64,000 nt of DNA from Dysgonomonas hofstadii (GTDB lineage: Bacteria > Bacteroidota > Bacteroidia > Bacteroidales > Dysgonomonadaceae). Where the stretch lies: positions 124,001 to 188,000 of the forward strand of contig NZ_JACIEP010000001.1 of assembly GCF_014196915.1 (NCBI RefSeq), given 5' to 3'. A program made the position numbers and the translations under genes. Shown one piece after another: positions 1 to 7,539 of this stretch (its first letter is position 1; the number at the start of each line of letters is the position of its first letter). The notes under the pieces were generated by a model. The model made no database searches. It had not been told where the DNA came from and saw only the letters and a program-made list of their open reading frames with translations.

Positions 1-434
1 TAACGGCAGTATTACAGAATGAGGGAGACAAAGCCGGATTGATAATGATGGGATGGGATTATTCCTATATAGCACTAGTAAAAGCAACAACAGGCTATGA
101 AGTGGAACAGATTGTCTGTAAGGATGTCGAACAGAAAACACCCGAAAAAGAAATAGCCAGAGTTCCTCTGAAAAACCTGAAAACAGAGATAAAATATAAT
201 TACCAGACTAAACTTGAAAATACAGAATTCTATTTCCGCGTACAGGTAAGAGACGGAGCAATATGCACTTTCTCATATAGTACGGACGGAAAGAAGTATC
301 AAAACATAGGTGAACAATTTACTGCACGTCAGGGCAAATGGATAGGAGCTAAAACAGGTATGTTTATTATGAATAAAACACCAAACACGCAGCGTTCCTG
401 GATAGATGTAGACTGGTTCAGAGTTGAAAAATGA
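1..434 (+). CDS. GH43-type glycosidase, C-terminal fragment (5' end outside window)
   Basis: The reading frame is open from base 3 with no start in context, so this is the 3' end of a gene entering from the left. The visible ~144 residues match the C-terminal concanavalin-like beta-sandwich found after the five-bladed propeller in GH43 beta-xylosidases/arabinofuranosidases. The comparison is internal: the GH43 at 39433-41061 ends with the same pattern (FSYSTD.KKY, G..F.A..GKWIGAK.GMF, then DVDWF.V). It lies 20 bp upstream of a GH88 gene, which suggests one operon in a uronate-containing glycan locus. The catalytic propeller is not in view, so exact activity cannot be given; family assignment is by similarity of this ancillary domain only. 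Confidence 0.8.
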   Translation, partial: TAVLQNEGDKAGLIMMGWDYSYIALVKATTGYEVEQIVCKDVEQKTPEKEIARVPLKNLKTEIKYNYQTKLENTEFYFRVQVRDGAICTFSYSTDGKKYQNIGEQFTARQGKWIGAKTGMFIMNKTPNTQRSWIDVDWFRVEK

Positions 435-454
435 AAAAATAAAATATAAGATAT

Positions 455-1663
455 ATGAAATTAAGAAATGTCATTTTAGGGATCAGTTCTTCAATATTAC
501 TGTTATCCTGTTCTCAGAACGATACATCAAACAATTTTGATGTTGATAAAAACCTAACCTATTGTAATACACAAATAGAAAGGACGTTATCCGAAATATC
601 CGGTAAGCAGATGATGCCGCGTAATATTATGGATAGCCTTACTCAATGGAAGCTTGTACCAATTGAGATTAGTGAATGGACAGTCGGGTTCTGGCCAGGT
701 ATACTCTGGTATAATTACGAGAACACAGGAAATACGGCAGATGCAGATGTGGCCACATATTACACCGATTTGCTGGAACCTTTGACCAAGCTTCCCGTTT
801 ATGACCATGATCTCGGATTCCAGATATTTTGCAGTTATGGGAATGCTTATCGTCTGACCGGAAACGAAAAATATAAACAGATTATTCTTAATGCAGCTGA
901 TACACTTGCGATCCTGTTCAATCCAAAGGTGGGAACAATATTGTCATGGCCTCGTGAAGTAGAACCCAATAATTGGCCACACAATACCATTATGGATAAC
1001 ATGATCAATCTGGAAATGTTGTATTGGGCAGCCAAAAACGGAGGCAGCAAGAGGCTTTACGATATTGCTACAAAACACGCCGAAACAACGATGAAATATA
1101 ATTTCCGTGAGGATGGAGGAAATTACCATGTGGCTGTTTATGATACTATCTCAGGGAATTTTATTAAGGGTGTAACTCATCAGGGTTATGCTGATAGCAC
1201 ATTATGGGCAAGGGGACAAGCCTGGGCTATATACGGCTACGCAATGGTATATCGTGAAACACAGGATAAGAAATTCCTGCGCTTTGCAGAAAAAGTGACT
1301 GACTTATATCTAAGCCGTCTTCCAAAAGACGAATTTGTACCATATTGGGATTTCGACGCTCCTAATATACCGAATGAACCGCGGGATGCTTCAGCGGCGG
1401 CTATAGTCGCTTCGGGATTACTTGAGTTATCACAACTGGAAGATGATTCACAAAAAGCAAAAGAATATAAAGATGCAGCAGTAAATATGCTTATAGAGCT
1501 TTCTTCTGACAAATTCCAAAGCAGAGAATCAAAACCTTCATTCCTTCTACATTCGGTAGGACATTGGCCAAACAAATCAGAGGTGGATGCTGCCATTAAT
1601 TATGCAGACTATTATTATATTGAGGCTTTAATAAGATATAAAAAGTTGATAGAGGAGGTTTAA
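455..1663 (+). CDS. GH88 unsaturated glucuronyl/rhamnogalacturonyl hydrolase, lipoprotein
   Basis: 402 aa. Removes the 4,5-unsaturated uronic acid that a polysaccharide lyase leaves on the non-reducing end of an oligosaccharide. A type II signal peptide ends at Cys19 (LLLSC), so it is probably anchored in the periplasm or outer membrane. GH88 alpha/alpha-barrel signatures are present: W-T-x-GFWPG near 75-81, a YDHDLGF segment with Asp119, an MDNMINLEML segment with Asp181 (the two Asp regions used for hydration of the unsaturated sugar), WARGQAWAIYG and DASAAAI. Length is normal for the family. It is paralogous to the GH88 at 15362. It follows the GH43 fragment by 20 bp, so it is likely cotranscribed. 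The exact uronide cannot be told from sequence. Confidence 0.92.
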   Translation: MKLRNVILGISSSILLLSCSQNDTSNNFDVDKNLTYCNTQIERTLSEISGKQMMPRNIMDSLTQWKLVPIEISEWTVGFWPGILWYNYENTGNTADADVATYYTDLLEPLTKLPVYDHDLGFQIFCSYGNAYRLTGNEKYKQIILNAADTLAILFNPKVGTILSWPREVEPNNWPHNTIMDNMINLEMLYWAAKNGGSKRLYDIATKHAETTMKYNFREDGGNYHVAVYDTISGNFIKGVTHQGYADSTLWARGQAWAIYGYAMVYRETQDKKFLRFAEKVTDLYLSRLPKDEFVPYWDFDAPNIPNEPRDASAAAIVASGLLELSQLEDDSQKAKEYKDAAVNMLIELSSDKFQSRESKPSFLLHSVGHWPNKSEVDAAINYADYYYIEALIRYKKLIEEV

Positions 1664-2331
1664 TAAGTAGTCCTCCGGTCAGACGATAAGCATTCCCATA
1701 ACTGCAAATTAGCTGTATATTTGACATGCTACAGGAATATTCATATTCTAGGATAACTGTGTTTTCTTATTATTTACAATAACAGATAGTATATCCGGTT
1801 TGCAGGAATAAATTTTAGCTAATTCTAATTGAGCATTTGTATAATACTGATATAAGATTAAATTATTATCTTTTTATTCTAAAAATTTGTTAATATAAAA
1901 ATACTTCATATATTTGCATCCGTAAAAATGAATGTTTTGAGTAGCGAGCGTGGAAGCCAAGTTTATTTGGATTATGCCGAGTCACGAAAAACATCTAATT
2001 AAAAGAATACTAACCCTTAAAAGTTTAGAGAAAGGGTATAATTATGTTGGTCAAAAAATAGAACACAAAAACACTAAGAAACTAATTTGGTTTATCGGGA
2101 TGGTGAACCGGGCAATATTTGAATATATCTATCACAATTTATGGCTGCAAAGTTGATAGTTATTGGTTAGTTTCAAGCTCATCATTAAATTTTATTATTA
2201 ATTGCTGATATATCGGCTTGCAGGGATCATTATATCCGTTTAGCTGCACTGTATCGCAATCAAAGAATATCTGGTCTTAAATAAGATTAGTTTAATACCT
2301 CTGTATATTCTTATATACCAATCAAACCATT
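1664..2331 (+). other. Intergenic region and long leader of the rtcB operon
   Basis: 668 bp without a convincing gene. A good promoter sits at 1886-1916, so about 400 nt would be transcribed before rtcB. The leader holds a small hairpin (ACCCTT/AAGGGT around 2015-2040) and a possible 24-codon peptide from ATG 1928 to the stop ending at 2002, only a few bases after the expected transcript start. I see no obvious terminator after the GH88 gene. Whether the leader is a regulatory RNA, a decayed gene or plain spacer cannot be decided from this sequence. Confidence 0.45.
1886..1916 (+). promoter_or_regulatory. Bacteroidota-type promoter of the rtcB operon
   Basis: TTTG at 1886-1889 and TATATTTG at 1909-1916 are separated by 19 bp, matching the primary sigma consensus of Bacteroidota (-33 TTTG, 19-21 bp, -7 TAnnTTTG). 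It is the only good match upstream of rtcB. Transcription would start near 1923. Confidence 0.7.
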
Positions 2332-3729
2332 ATGGGCATAAAACCAAAAGAATTAAGTAAACTGGGATATACCGACAATATAGCTCGCAGTCTGGCATTA
2401 AATATAATAAGCAAGTACTGTAAGCACAATACAAAAGAAGTAATTAAAACAACTCTGACCGATTTGTTGGATAACCCTGAAAAATATAAAGGAGACGGGA
2501 TATGGGGTAAACTGGCAGAACATTTCGCCCCAACTATCATTGACAAGCAATTTTCAGTTTATGACCTGTCAGATACACCTTTATCATACAAAACTTACGG
2601 TGGTAAGTTTATCGAAAGCCTGGCAAAGCAACAAATGGAACTGGCTATGCGTCTGCCTGTGACTGTTGGCGGAGCTTTGATGCCGGACGCACATGCAGGT
2701 TACGGACTACCTATCGGGGGTGTACTGGCTGTAGAAAATGCAGTAATCCCTTATGCTGTGGGAGTAGATATCGGTTGTAGAATGAGCCTGACAATATTCG
2801 ATGCGAAGGCCGATTATCTGAAGCGCTATCCGCATCAGATAAAAGAAGCGCTAAAAGAATTTACGCATTTCGGTATGGATGGATGTTTAGGCTTTCCTCA
2901 AGAGCATGAGATACTGGACAGGAAAGAATTTCAGCTGACACCATTACTCAGGATGCTGCATGGAAAAGTTGTTCGTCAATTAGGTTCTTCCGGAGGGGGA
3001 AATCATTTTGTGGAATTCGGCGAAATTGAATTGATTGAAAACAATATCCTGAACCTTCCGTCAGGAAATTACATGGCGTTACTTTCCCATTCAGGTTCAC
3101 GGGGAATGGGCGCGGCTATTGCAAGGCATTATAGTGATATAGCCCGTGAAGTATGCAAATTGCCAAGAGAGGCACAGCACTTTGCATGGCTTGGGCTTGA
3201 TACCGATGCCGGACAGGAATACTGGATGAGTATGAATCTTGCAGGTGATTTTGCGCAGGCCTGCCACGAGCGGATTCATATCAATCTGTCGAAAGCACTT
3301 GGACTGAAAGTAATAGCTAATGTGAATAACCATCACAACTTTGCATGGCGGGAAGAAATTGCCCCTGGCAGGTATGCTATTGTGCATCGCAAAGGTGCTA
3401 CTCCGGCAGGCAAAGGCATTGCGGGGTTTATTCCGGGTAGTATGGCAACAGCCGGTTATCTGGTGTGTGGAAAAGGAAATGCCGATTCTCTCAATTCTGC
3501 TTCACATGGTGCCGGCAGGGCAATGTCGCGTCAAAAGGCAAAAGAGCAGTTTACACAGTCGGCGTTGAAGAAATTGCTTTCGCAACAACAGGTAACGCTG
3601 ATAGGTGGCAGTGTGGAGGAGATGCCATTGGCTTACAAAGATATTGATCGTATAATGCCGGCACAGGAATCATTGGTAGAAATTCACGGCAGGTTTATGC
3701 CGCGGATAGTGAGGATGAATAAGGAATAA
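2332..3729 (+). CDS. rtcB: RNA-splicing ligase RtcB
   Basis: 465 aa. Joins RNA 3'-phosphate or 2',3'-cyclic phosphate ends to 5'-OH ends using GTP and Mn2+. All family landmarks are visible: DAHAGYGLPIGG (119-130), VGVDIGCRM with metal ligands Asp145 and Cys149, GGGNHFVEFG (~221-230), HSGSRG, NHHNFAWRE, the PGSM segment and SASHGAGR, whose His is the residue that becomes guanylylated. The chain is longer than E. coli RtcB (about 408 aa), mainly from an N-terminal segment of about 80 residues. It is the first gene of a five-gene operon with 2-15 bp gaps that ends in kptA. No archease gene is nearby. The job is RNA repair or tRNA splicing-like ligation; which RNA it heals is unknown. Confidence 0.97.
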   Translation: MGIKPKELSKLGYTDNIARSLALNIISKYCKHNTKEVIKTTLTDLLDNPEKYKGDGIWGKLAEHFAPTIIDKQFSVYDLSDTPLSYKTYGGKFIESLAKQQMELAMRLPVTVGGALMPDAHAGYGLPIGGVLAVENAVIPYAVGVDIGCRMSLTIFDAKADYLKRYPHQIKEALKEFTHFGMDGCLGFPQEHEILDRKEFQLTPLLRMLHGKVVRQLGSSGGGNHFVEFGEIELIENNILNLPSGNYMALLSHSGSRGMGAAIARHYSDIAREVCKLPREAQHFAWLGLDTDAGQEYWMSMNLAGDFAQACHERIHINLSKALGLKVIANVNNHHNFAWREEIAPGRYAIVHRKGATPAGKGIAGFIPGSMATAGYLVCGKGNADSLNSASHGAGRAMSRQKAKEQFTQSALKKLLSQQQVTLIGGSVEEMPLAYKDIDRIMPAQESLVEIHGRFMPRIVRMNKE

Positions 3730-3733
3730 CGAT

Positions 3734-4108
3734 ATGTGTAAAATTAGATTAGATAACGATCCACCGCTGGCTACAGAACATTGGGGCTGGAAATATCACC
3801 ATATGGGAATACCGACGGCAGAGGAGAGGGAAGGTGAGAAATATATTTCTCATCTGAAATTTTATGTATCGGGATTTTCGACAAGTCCTTTCGGTGTAGA
3901 ATGGATGCGCTTTGACGATGATTCGCCTATACATCCATTGGTAAAATCAGTTCCACATATCGCTTTTGAGGTGGAAGACCTGGATTATGAATTATCCAGA
4001 CATGAATTTAAGATTATTACAGCCCTGAATCCGCCATCGGAAGGTGTACGGGTGGCAATGATCGAGCACAATGGGGCTCCGATAGAATTAATAGAATTTA
4101 AAATTTAA
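3734..4108 (+). CDS. VOC (glyoxalase/dioxygenase fold) superfamily protein
   Basis: 124 aa, cytoplasmic, no signal peptide. It begins with an HWGWKYHHMGIPT segment and contains PHIAFEVEDLDYEL and a final strand HNGAPIELIEF, a pattern typical of small vicinal-oxygen-chelate proteins in which His and Glu residues on paired beta-alpha-beta-beta-beta modules can bind a metal. It starts 4 bp after rtcB and ends 10 bp before the next gene, so it is an operon member. VOC proteins include lyases, dioxygenases and resistance proteins, and nothing here identifies the substrate. Its position suggests an accessory role in the RNA-repair module, but it could be an unrelated passenger. Confidence 0.75.
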   Translation: MCKIRLDNDPPLATEHWGWKYHHMGIPTAEEREGEKYISHLKFYVSGFSTSPFGVEWMRFDDDSPIHPLVKSVPHIAFEVEDLDYELSRHEFKIITALNPPSEGVRVAMIEHNGAPIELIEFKI

Positions 4109-4118
4109 ACTTACGATT

Positions 4119-4712
4119 ATGTTTGCAAGACGAACAGCAACTAAAATAAAAGATGGGAGAGTAAGCAATAAAAACAGGAATACAAAAACTCCCAACTACT
4201 GGAATACAAGGCAGAATGAGCTTCAAATAGACATTCAGAAACCGGGAAAAGGATATAAACATTTTTTGAAAAAAAGAGATATAAAACAGTTTTGGGAACT
4301 TCTGCCGGATAAAGATAAAATAGAAATTGAGTTGGATGCAATAGTTTTGGCAGAAGGCAATACTATATGTGATGGTTGGTATCAAAACGGGGTTATCTGT
4401 ATATGTGCATGGGAAAAAGAGATGACTAGAGAAATGGGATATAAATATTTTGAAGACCATAAAGACCTATTCGACAGATTAGGAATAAAATATACCCTTA
4501 AAAAAAACTATGTGATCTGCGACTTTAGTGAGAATCAGATTAAAGCATTTCAGTTGCTAAGGGTAATGACCCATGAAATAGGACATCATATCGACAGGAT
4601 AAGAACGCGAAGCAGGAGAAATTGCCCTCAAGGGGAAATCTTTGCCTTTAAGTTGGAAAAAGCATATGAAAAGAAACTTTGGAACAAGTATTTCGAATAC
4701 TTTCCATTCTAA
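4119..4712 (+). CDS. Unrecognised protein with HExxH metallopeptidase-like motif
   Basis: 197 aa, basic N-terminus (rich in Arg, Lys, Asn), no signal peptide or membrane segment. The family is not recognised. The clearest feature is MTHEIGHHID at ~150-159: an HEIGH zinc-binding/catalytic motif on a predicted helix, followed at about 20 residues by GEIFAF, whose Glu173 could be a third metal ligand as in gluzincin-type peptidases. This is a visible motif, not proof of protease activity. The gene lies between the VOC gene (10 bp gap) and the AAA+-M41 gene (15 bp gap), so it is cotranscribed with rtcB. A second putative zinc peptidase in the same operon as an M41 domain is notable. Confidence 0.8.
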   Translation: MFARRTATKIKDGRVSNKNRNTKTPNYWNTRQNELQIDIQKPGKGYKHFLKKRDIKQFWELLPDKDKIEIELDAIVLAEGNTICDGWYQNGVICICAWEKEMTREMGYKYFEDHKDLFDRLGIKYTLKKNYVICDFSENQIKAFQLLRVMTHEIGHHIDRIRTRSRRNCPQGEIFAFKLEKAYEKKLWNKYFEYFPF

Positions 4713-4727
4713 TTGAAAATATAAATA

Positions 4728-6761
4728 ATGGAACAAATAAAAACAGAACAATATAAAAGACATTTGTCCGGAAAGAAAGAGATATTAAATAATGCGATCG
4801 CCCAATTGAAAAAAGAGTTCATAGGTATCGACAGCGTTATCGATCAGATAGCGAATACCCTTACTTCATGGTTCTTTTTTCCGGAAATGCAGGACCGGCC
4901 TGTTATTATTAACCTTTGGGGACTGACAGGCATAGGAAAAACGTCGGTCATCAAACGTTTGGCAGAACTGATCGGTTTTACCGAATATTACTTCCGCTTC
5001 GACCTTGGAGAATGCACCGCACGCTATTTTGATATTCAGGATTCGTTTAAAGATATTTATAATAATTGCGACGGTACGCCTTTTATTGTCGGCTTGGATG
5101 AATTTCAGTTGGCAAGGACAATAAATGAGGATCAGGAAGAAATAGACCGTGCTTCGATACGTGCGGTATGGGATCTGCTCGATTGCGGTAAATTCGATAT
5201 TGTTGACTTCGAATACTGTATGGACTGGTTCAATAAATATATCAAGAAACTCGATCTGGCTCTATACAAAGGTGTTACCGTTAAGAGCGGTTTGGTTACT
5301 GATAACGACAGTATATATTGGGAAACTGTAAACCCAAATAATAAACCCGAAGGAAAGAAAAGTAGGAAAGCTCCGTTTGTATCGGATAGCGATCTTGATA
5401 CCATATTCGATATGGTCGATCATTTATTTCTGGTAAAAAGTGAGTTGCGGGAGAAACTAAATAAGATGGACGGGGATCAGACGGTAGACTACCTGATATA
5501 TCTCTATAAAGCATCGTTGAAGCCAAAGACAGTAGACTGTACCAAATCGTTGATATTTGTTATGGGAAATCTGGATGAAGTATATACAATGAGCCACGAT
5601 TTCAACCCCGATATGAATGCGAATGAATTTCACCGCCAATCGGCAGAAATAACCGTGACCGAAGTGAAACAGGCTTTGCAGAACCGTTTCCGTAGCGAAC
5701 AGATAGCCCGTTTGGGAAATAACCATATTATCTATCCGGCTTTCGATGAGAAGTCATTTTACGGTATTATCCGTCTGGAACTGGATAAAGTGAAAAAGAA
5801 AGTCGCCGGTACTTATGGCTTAAATATGTTGTTCGATGAAAAGGTAGAGCGGTTGATATATGAAGAAGGGGTATATCCTACACAGGGAACCCGCCCTCTG
5901 TTTACCACTGTTCATCAGATTGTGAATACCCGCTTGGGAAAGATACTGAATGAAATCTACCTGAACGGATATGAAGCCGATTCGCTTCGGTTTACGATAA
6001 ACGAAAAGGCATCGGATAAGGATAATACAGCATTACAGATTGATTTTCTGAAAAAAGAGGTTGTTATTCATCATATTATCGACCAACAACCATTGGTATT
6101 GGGAAAACTCCGTCAGGAAAAACAGAATGATGAACAGGCTATTGTTGCTGTCCACGAAAGCGGTCATGCGATCCTGTCATCCATATTGATGAAGACGATC
6201 CCGGATGTTGTATTTTCGGTGACTGCTGATAGCAATAGTGACGGTTTTGTTCTTTCCCGTCCGGAATGGAATTATATCTCCAAAAAGGAGATTATTAACC
6301 GTCTGGCAGTATTACTTGGAGGATTTGTGGCTGAGCGTATCATCTTCGGGGAAGAAAATGTAACTATCGGATCGAGTTCCGATCTGGGTAAGGCTACCCG
6401 TTTGGCTACTTATGTGCTGTATGTATGCGGAATGGGGGATACAAGGGCTTGTTTCGGTAATGAAAATATGAGTAATACTCCATCTGTAATTTTCGACAAC
6501 AGTAGTGAAACCGTAAATAAAGATGCGAAGGAATTACTTGCAAAAGCTGAGCAATTAGCTGAACAAACTTTAAAAGAACAAGAAAAATTATTAATCAAAA
6601 TGGCCGATTATTTAAGTGATAAGCGTACCTTGACAAAGGAACAGGTGAAAGAATTCGTCAGGCAATATGCCGTTGATTTCAATATAAGTGAAATTATTGG
6701 AGATGCCGAACATCTGTTTTATCGCGGTCACTTGAAAAAACTGGCAGAAAAGTATAACTAA
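4728..6761 (+). CDS. AAA+ ATPase fused to FtsH-type (M41) zinc peptidase
   Basis: 677 aa. An N-terminal AAA+ module has Walker A GLTGIGKT (65-72) and Walker B FIVGLDEFQ with Asp124-Glu125. Near 390 a Y-P-T-Q-G-T-R-P-L motif resembles the sensor-2/arginine segment of ClpA/ClpB-like second ATPase domains. The C-terminal ~210 residues carry HESGH (476-480), the M41 zinc site, and SSSDLGKAT with Asp552 at the place of the third zinc ligand of FtsH. Unlike FtsH there is no N-terminal transmembrane pair, so it should be soluble. It resembles an ATP-dependent protease built from a Clp-like motor and an FtsH-like peptidase. It follows the HExxH gene by 15 bp and precedes kptA by 2 bp. Substrates are unknown; regulated proteolysis linked to RNA repair is inference. 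Confidence 0.85.
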   Translation: MEQIKTEQYKRHLSGKKEILNNAIAQLKKEFIGIDSVIDQIANTLTSWFFFPEMQDRPVIINLWGLTGIGKTSVIKRLAELIGFTEYYFRFDLGECTARYFDIQDSFKDIYNNCDGTPFIVGLDEFQLARTINEDQEEIDRASIRAVWDLLDCGKFDIVDFEYCMDWFNKYIKKLDLALYKGVTVKSGLVTDNDSIYWETVNPNNKPEGKKSRKAPFVSDSDLDTIFDMVDHLFLVKSELREKLNKMDGDQTVDYLIYLYKASLKPKTVDCTKSLIFVMGNLDEVYTMSHDFNPDMNANEFHRQSAEITVTEVKQALQNRFRSEQIARLGNNHIIYPAFDEKSFYGIIRLELDKVKKKVAGTYGLNMLFDEKVERLIYEEGVYPTQGTRPLFTTVHQIVNTRLGKILNEIYLNGYEADSLRFTINEKASDKDNTALQIDFLKKEVVIHHIIDQQPLVLGKLRQEKQNDEQAIVAVHESGHAILSSILMKTIPDVVFSVTADSNSDGFVLSRPEWNYISKKEIINRLAVLLGGFVAERIIFGEENVTIGSSSDLGKATRLATYVLYVCGMGDTRACFGNENMSNTPSVIFDNSSETVNKDAKELLAKAEQLAEQTLKEQEKLLIKMADYLSDKRTLTKEQVKEFVRQYAVDFNISEIIGDAEHLFYRGHLKKLAEKYN

Positions 6762-6763
6762 AA

Positions 6764-7306
6764 ATGACAGAACAAGATAAAAAGCGGATCGGTAAATTCC
6801 TGAGCCTTGTGCTCAGGCACGATCCCGATAAAATAGGGTTAGAACTTGACGAAAACGGGTGGACTAACGTAAAAGAACTTATTGAGAAATGTAAAAAGCA
6901 CCGTTATCATTTTTCGATGGAGGATCTTATTGAGATTGTTGAAACCAATGACAAACAACGATATTCGTTTAATGAGAAGCGGAATAAGATCAGGGCTAAC
7001 CAAGGACATTCGATCCATATAGATCTGGCTTTATTGCCTGTTGAACCGCCTGAGTTTCTATATCATGGAACGGCAACCCGTTTCCTCTCCTCGATTATGG
7101 AACAAGGCATTGTAAAAGGTAGCCGTCAGCATGTCCATCTGAGTAGGGATAAGGAAACAGCGACAAAAGTGGGTTCAAGGCACGGAAAGCCTGCGATTCT
7201 GACTATTATGTCGGGTAAGATGTATCAGGCTGGAATCCTGTTTTATCAATCGGATAACGGTGTGTGGCTGACTGATTTTGTAGATGTGAAATACATTTCG
7301 GAATAA
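6764..7306 (+). CDS. kptA: RNA 2'-phosphotransferase Tpt1/KptA
   Basis: 180 aa. Transfers an internal or terminal RNA 2'-phosphate to NAD+, giving ADP-ribose 1'',2''-cyclic phosphate and a 2'-OH RNA. Family motifs: LSLVLRHDP with Arg18 and His19, NGW, an IRANQGHS segment (76-83), YHGT (100-103) of the ADP-ribosyltransferase-like lobe, and HVHLS (~123-127). Length is normal. It starts 2 bp after the AAA+-M41 gene and is the last gene of the operon. Tpt1 acts after a fungal/plant-type ligase that leaves a 2'-phosphate, whereas RtcB does not leave one, so the pairing implies another source of 2'-phosphorylated RNA or a different substrate. Confidence 0.96.
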   Translation: MTEQDKKRIGKFLSLVLRHDPDKIGLELDENGWTNVKELIEKCKKHRYHFSMEDLIEIVETNDKQRYSFNEKRNKIRANQGHSIHIDLALLPVEPPEFLYHGTATRFLSSIMEQGIVKGSRQHVHLSRDKETATKVGSRHGKPAILTIMSGKMYQAGILFYQSDNGVWLTDFVDVKYISE

Positions 7307-7423
7307 AACTTGAATAAGTTTATCTATACTATTTTAATGTGCCGATTAGCAAATATGCCGATATGCCAATGAATTAACTTGAAATGAGAAAATTTGAGAA
7401 TAAAAATAAAGATAGTAAAATCT

Positions 7424-7529
7424 GTTACCTTTATTACTTTTTAGTTAAAATGGATATAACAAGAGAAAGCCAGATTTTTCATTTTTCATTCTTCATTTTT
7501 CGTTACATTCATTACTTTTTAGTTAAAAT
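7424..7529 (+). repeat. Direct repeat pair (28 bp) in the kptA-tatD spacer
   Basis: 7424-7451 and 7502-7529 are 28-bp near-identical copies (two mismatches by eye) spaced 78 bp apart, ending in ATTACTTTTTAGTTAAAAT. The second copy ends 10 bp before the tatD start. It could be a local duplication or a regulatory repeat. No clear TAnnTTTG promoter is visible in the 233-bp spacer. Confidence 0.7.
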
Positions 7530-7539
7530 ATAAAGAACA

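Noticed and set aside
1950-2156. 68-codon open frame starting with GTG in the rtcB leader
   Set aside because: Lacks a ribosome binding site and recognisable features, and it overlaps the alternative ATG 1928 frame. Treated as leader sequence.
2332-7306. Reading the RtcB operon as an anti-phage defence island
   Set aside because: RNA repair could counter phage or toxin nucleases, but no phage, toxin, restriction or transposase genes surround it, so only an RNA-repair role is claimed.
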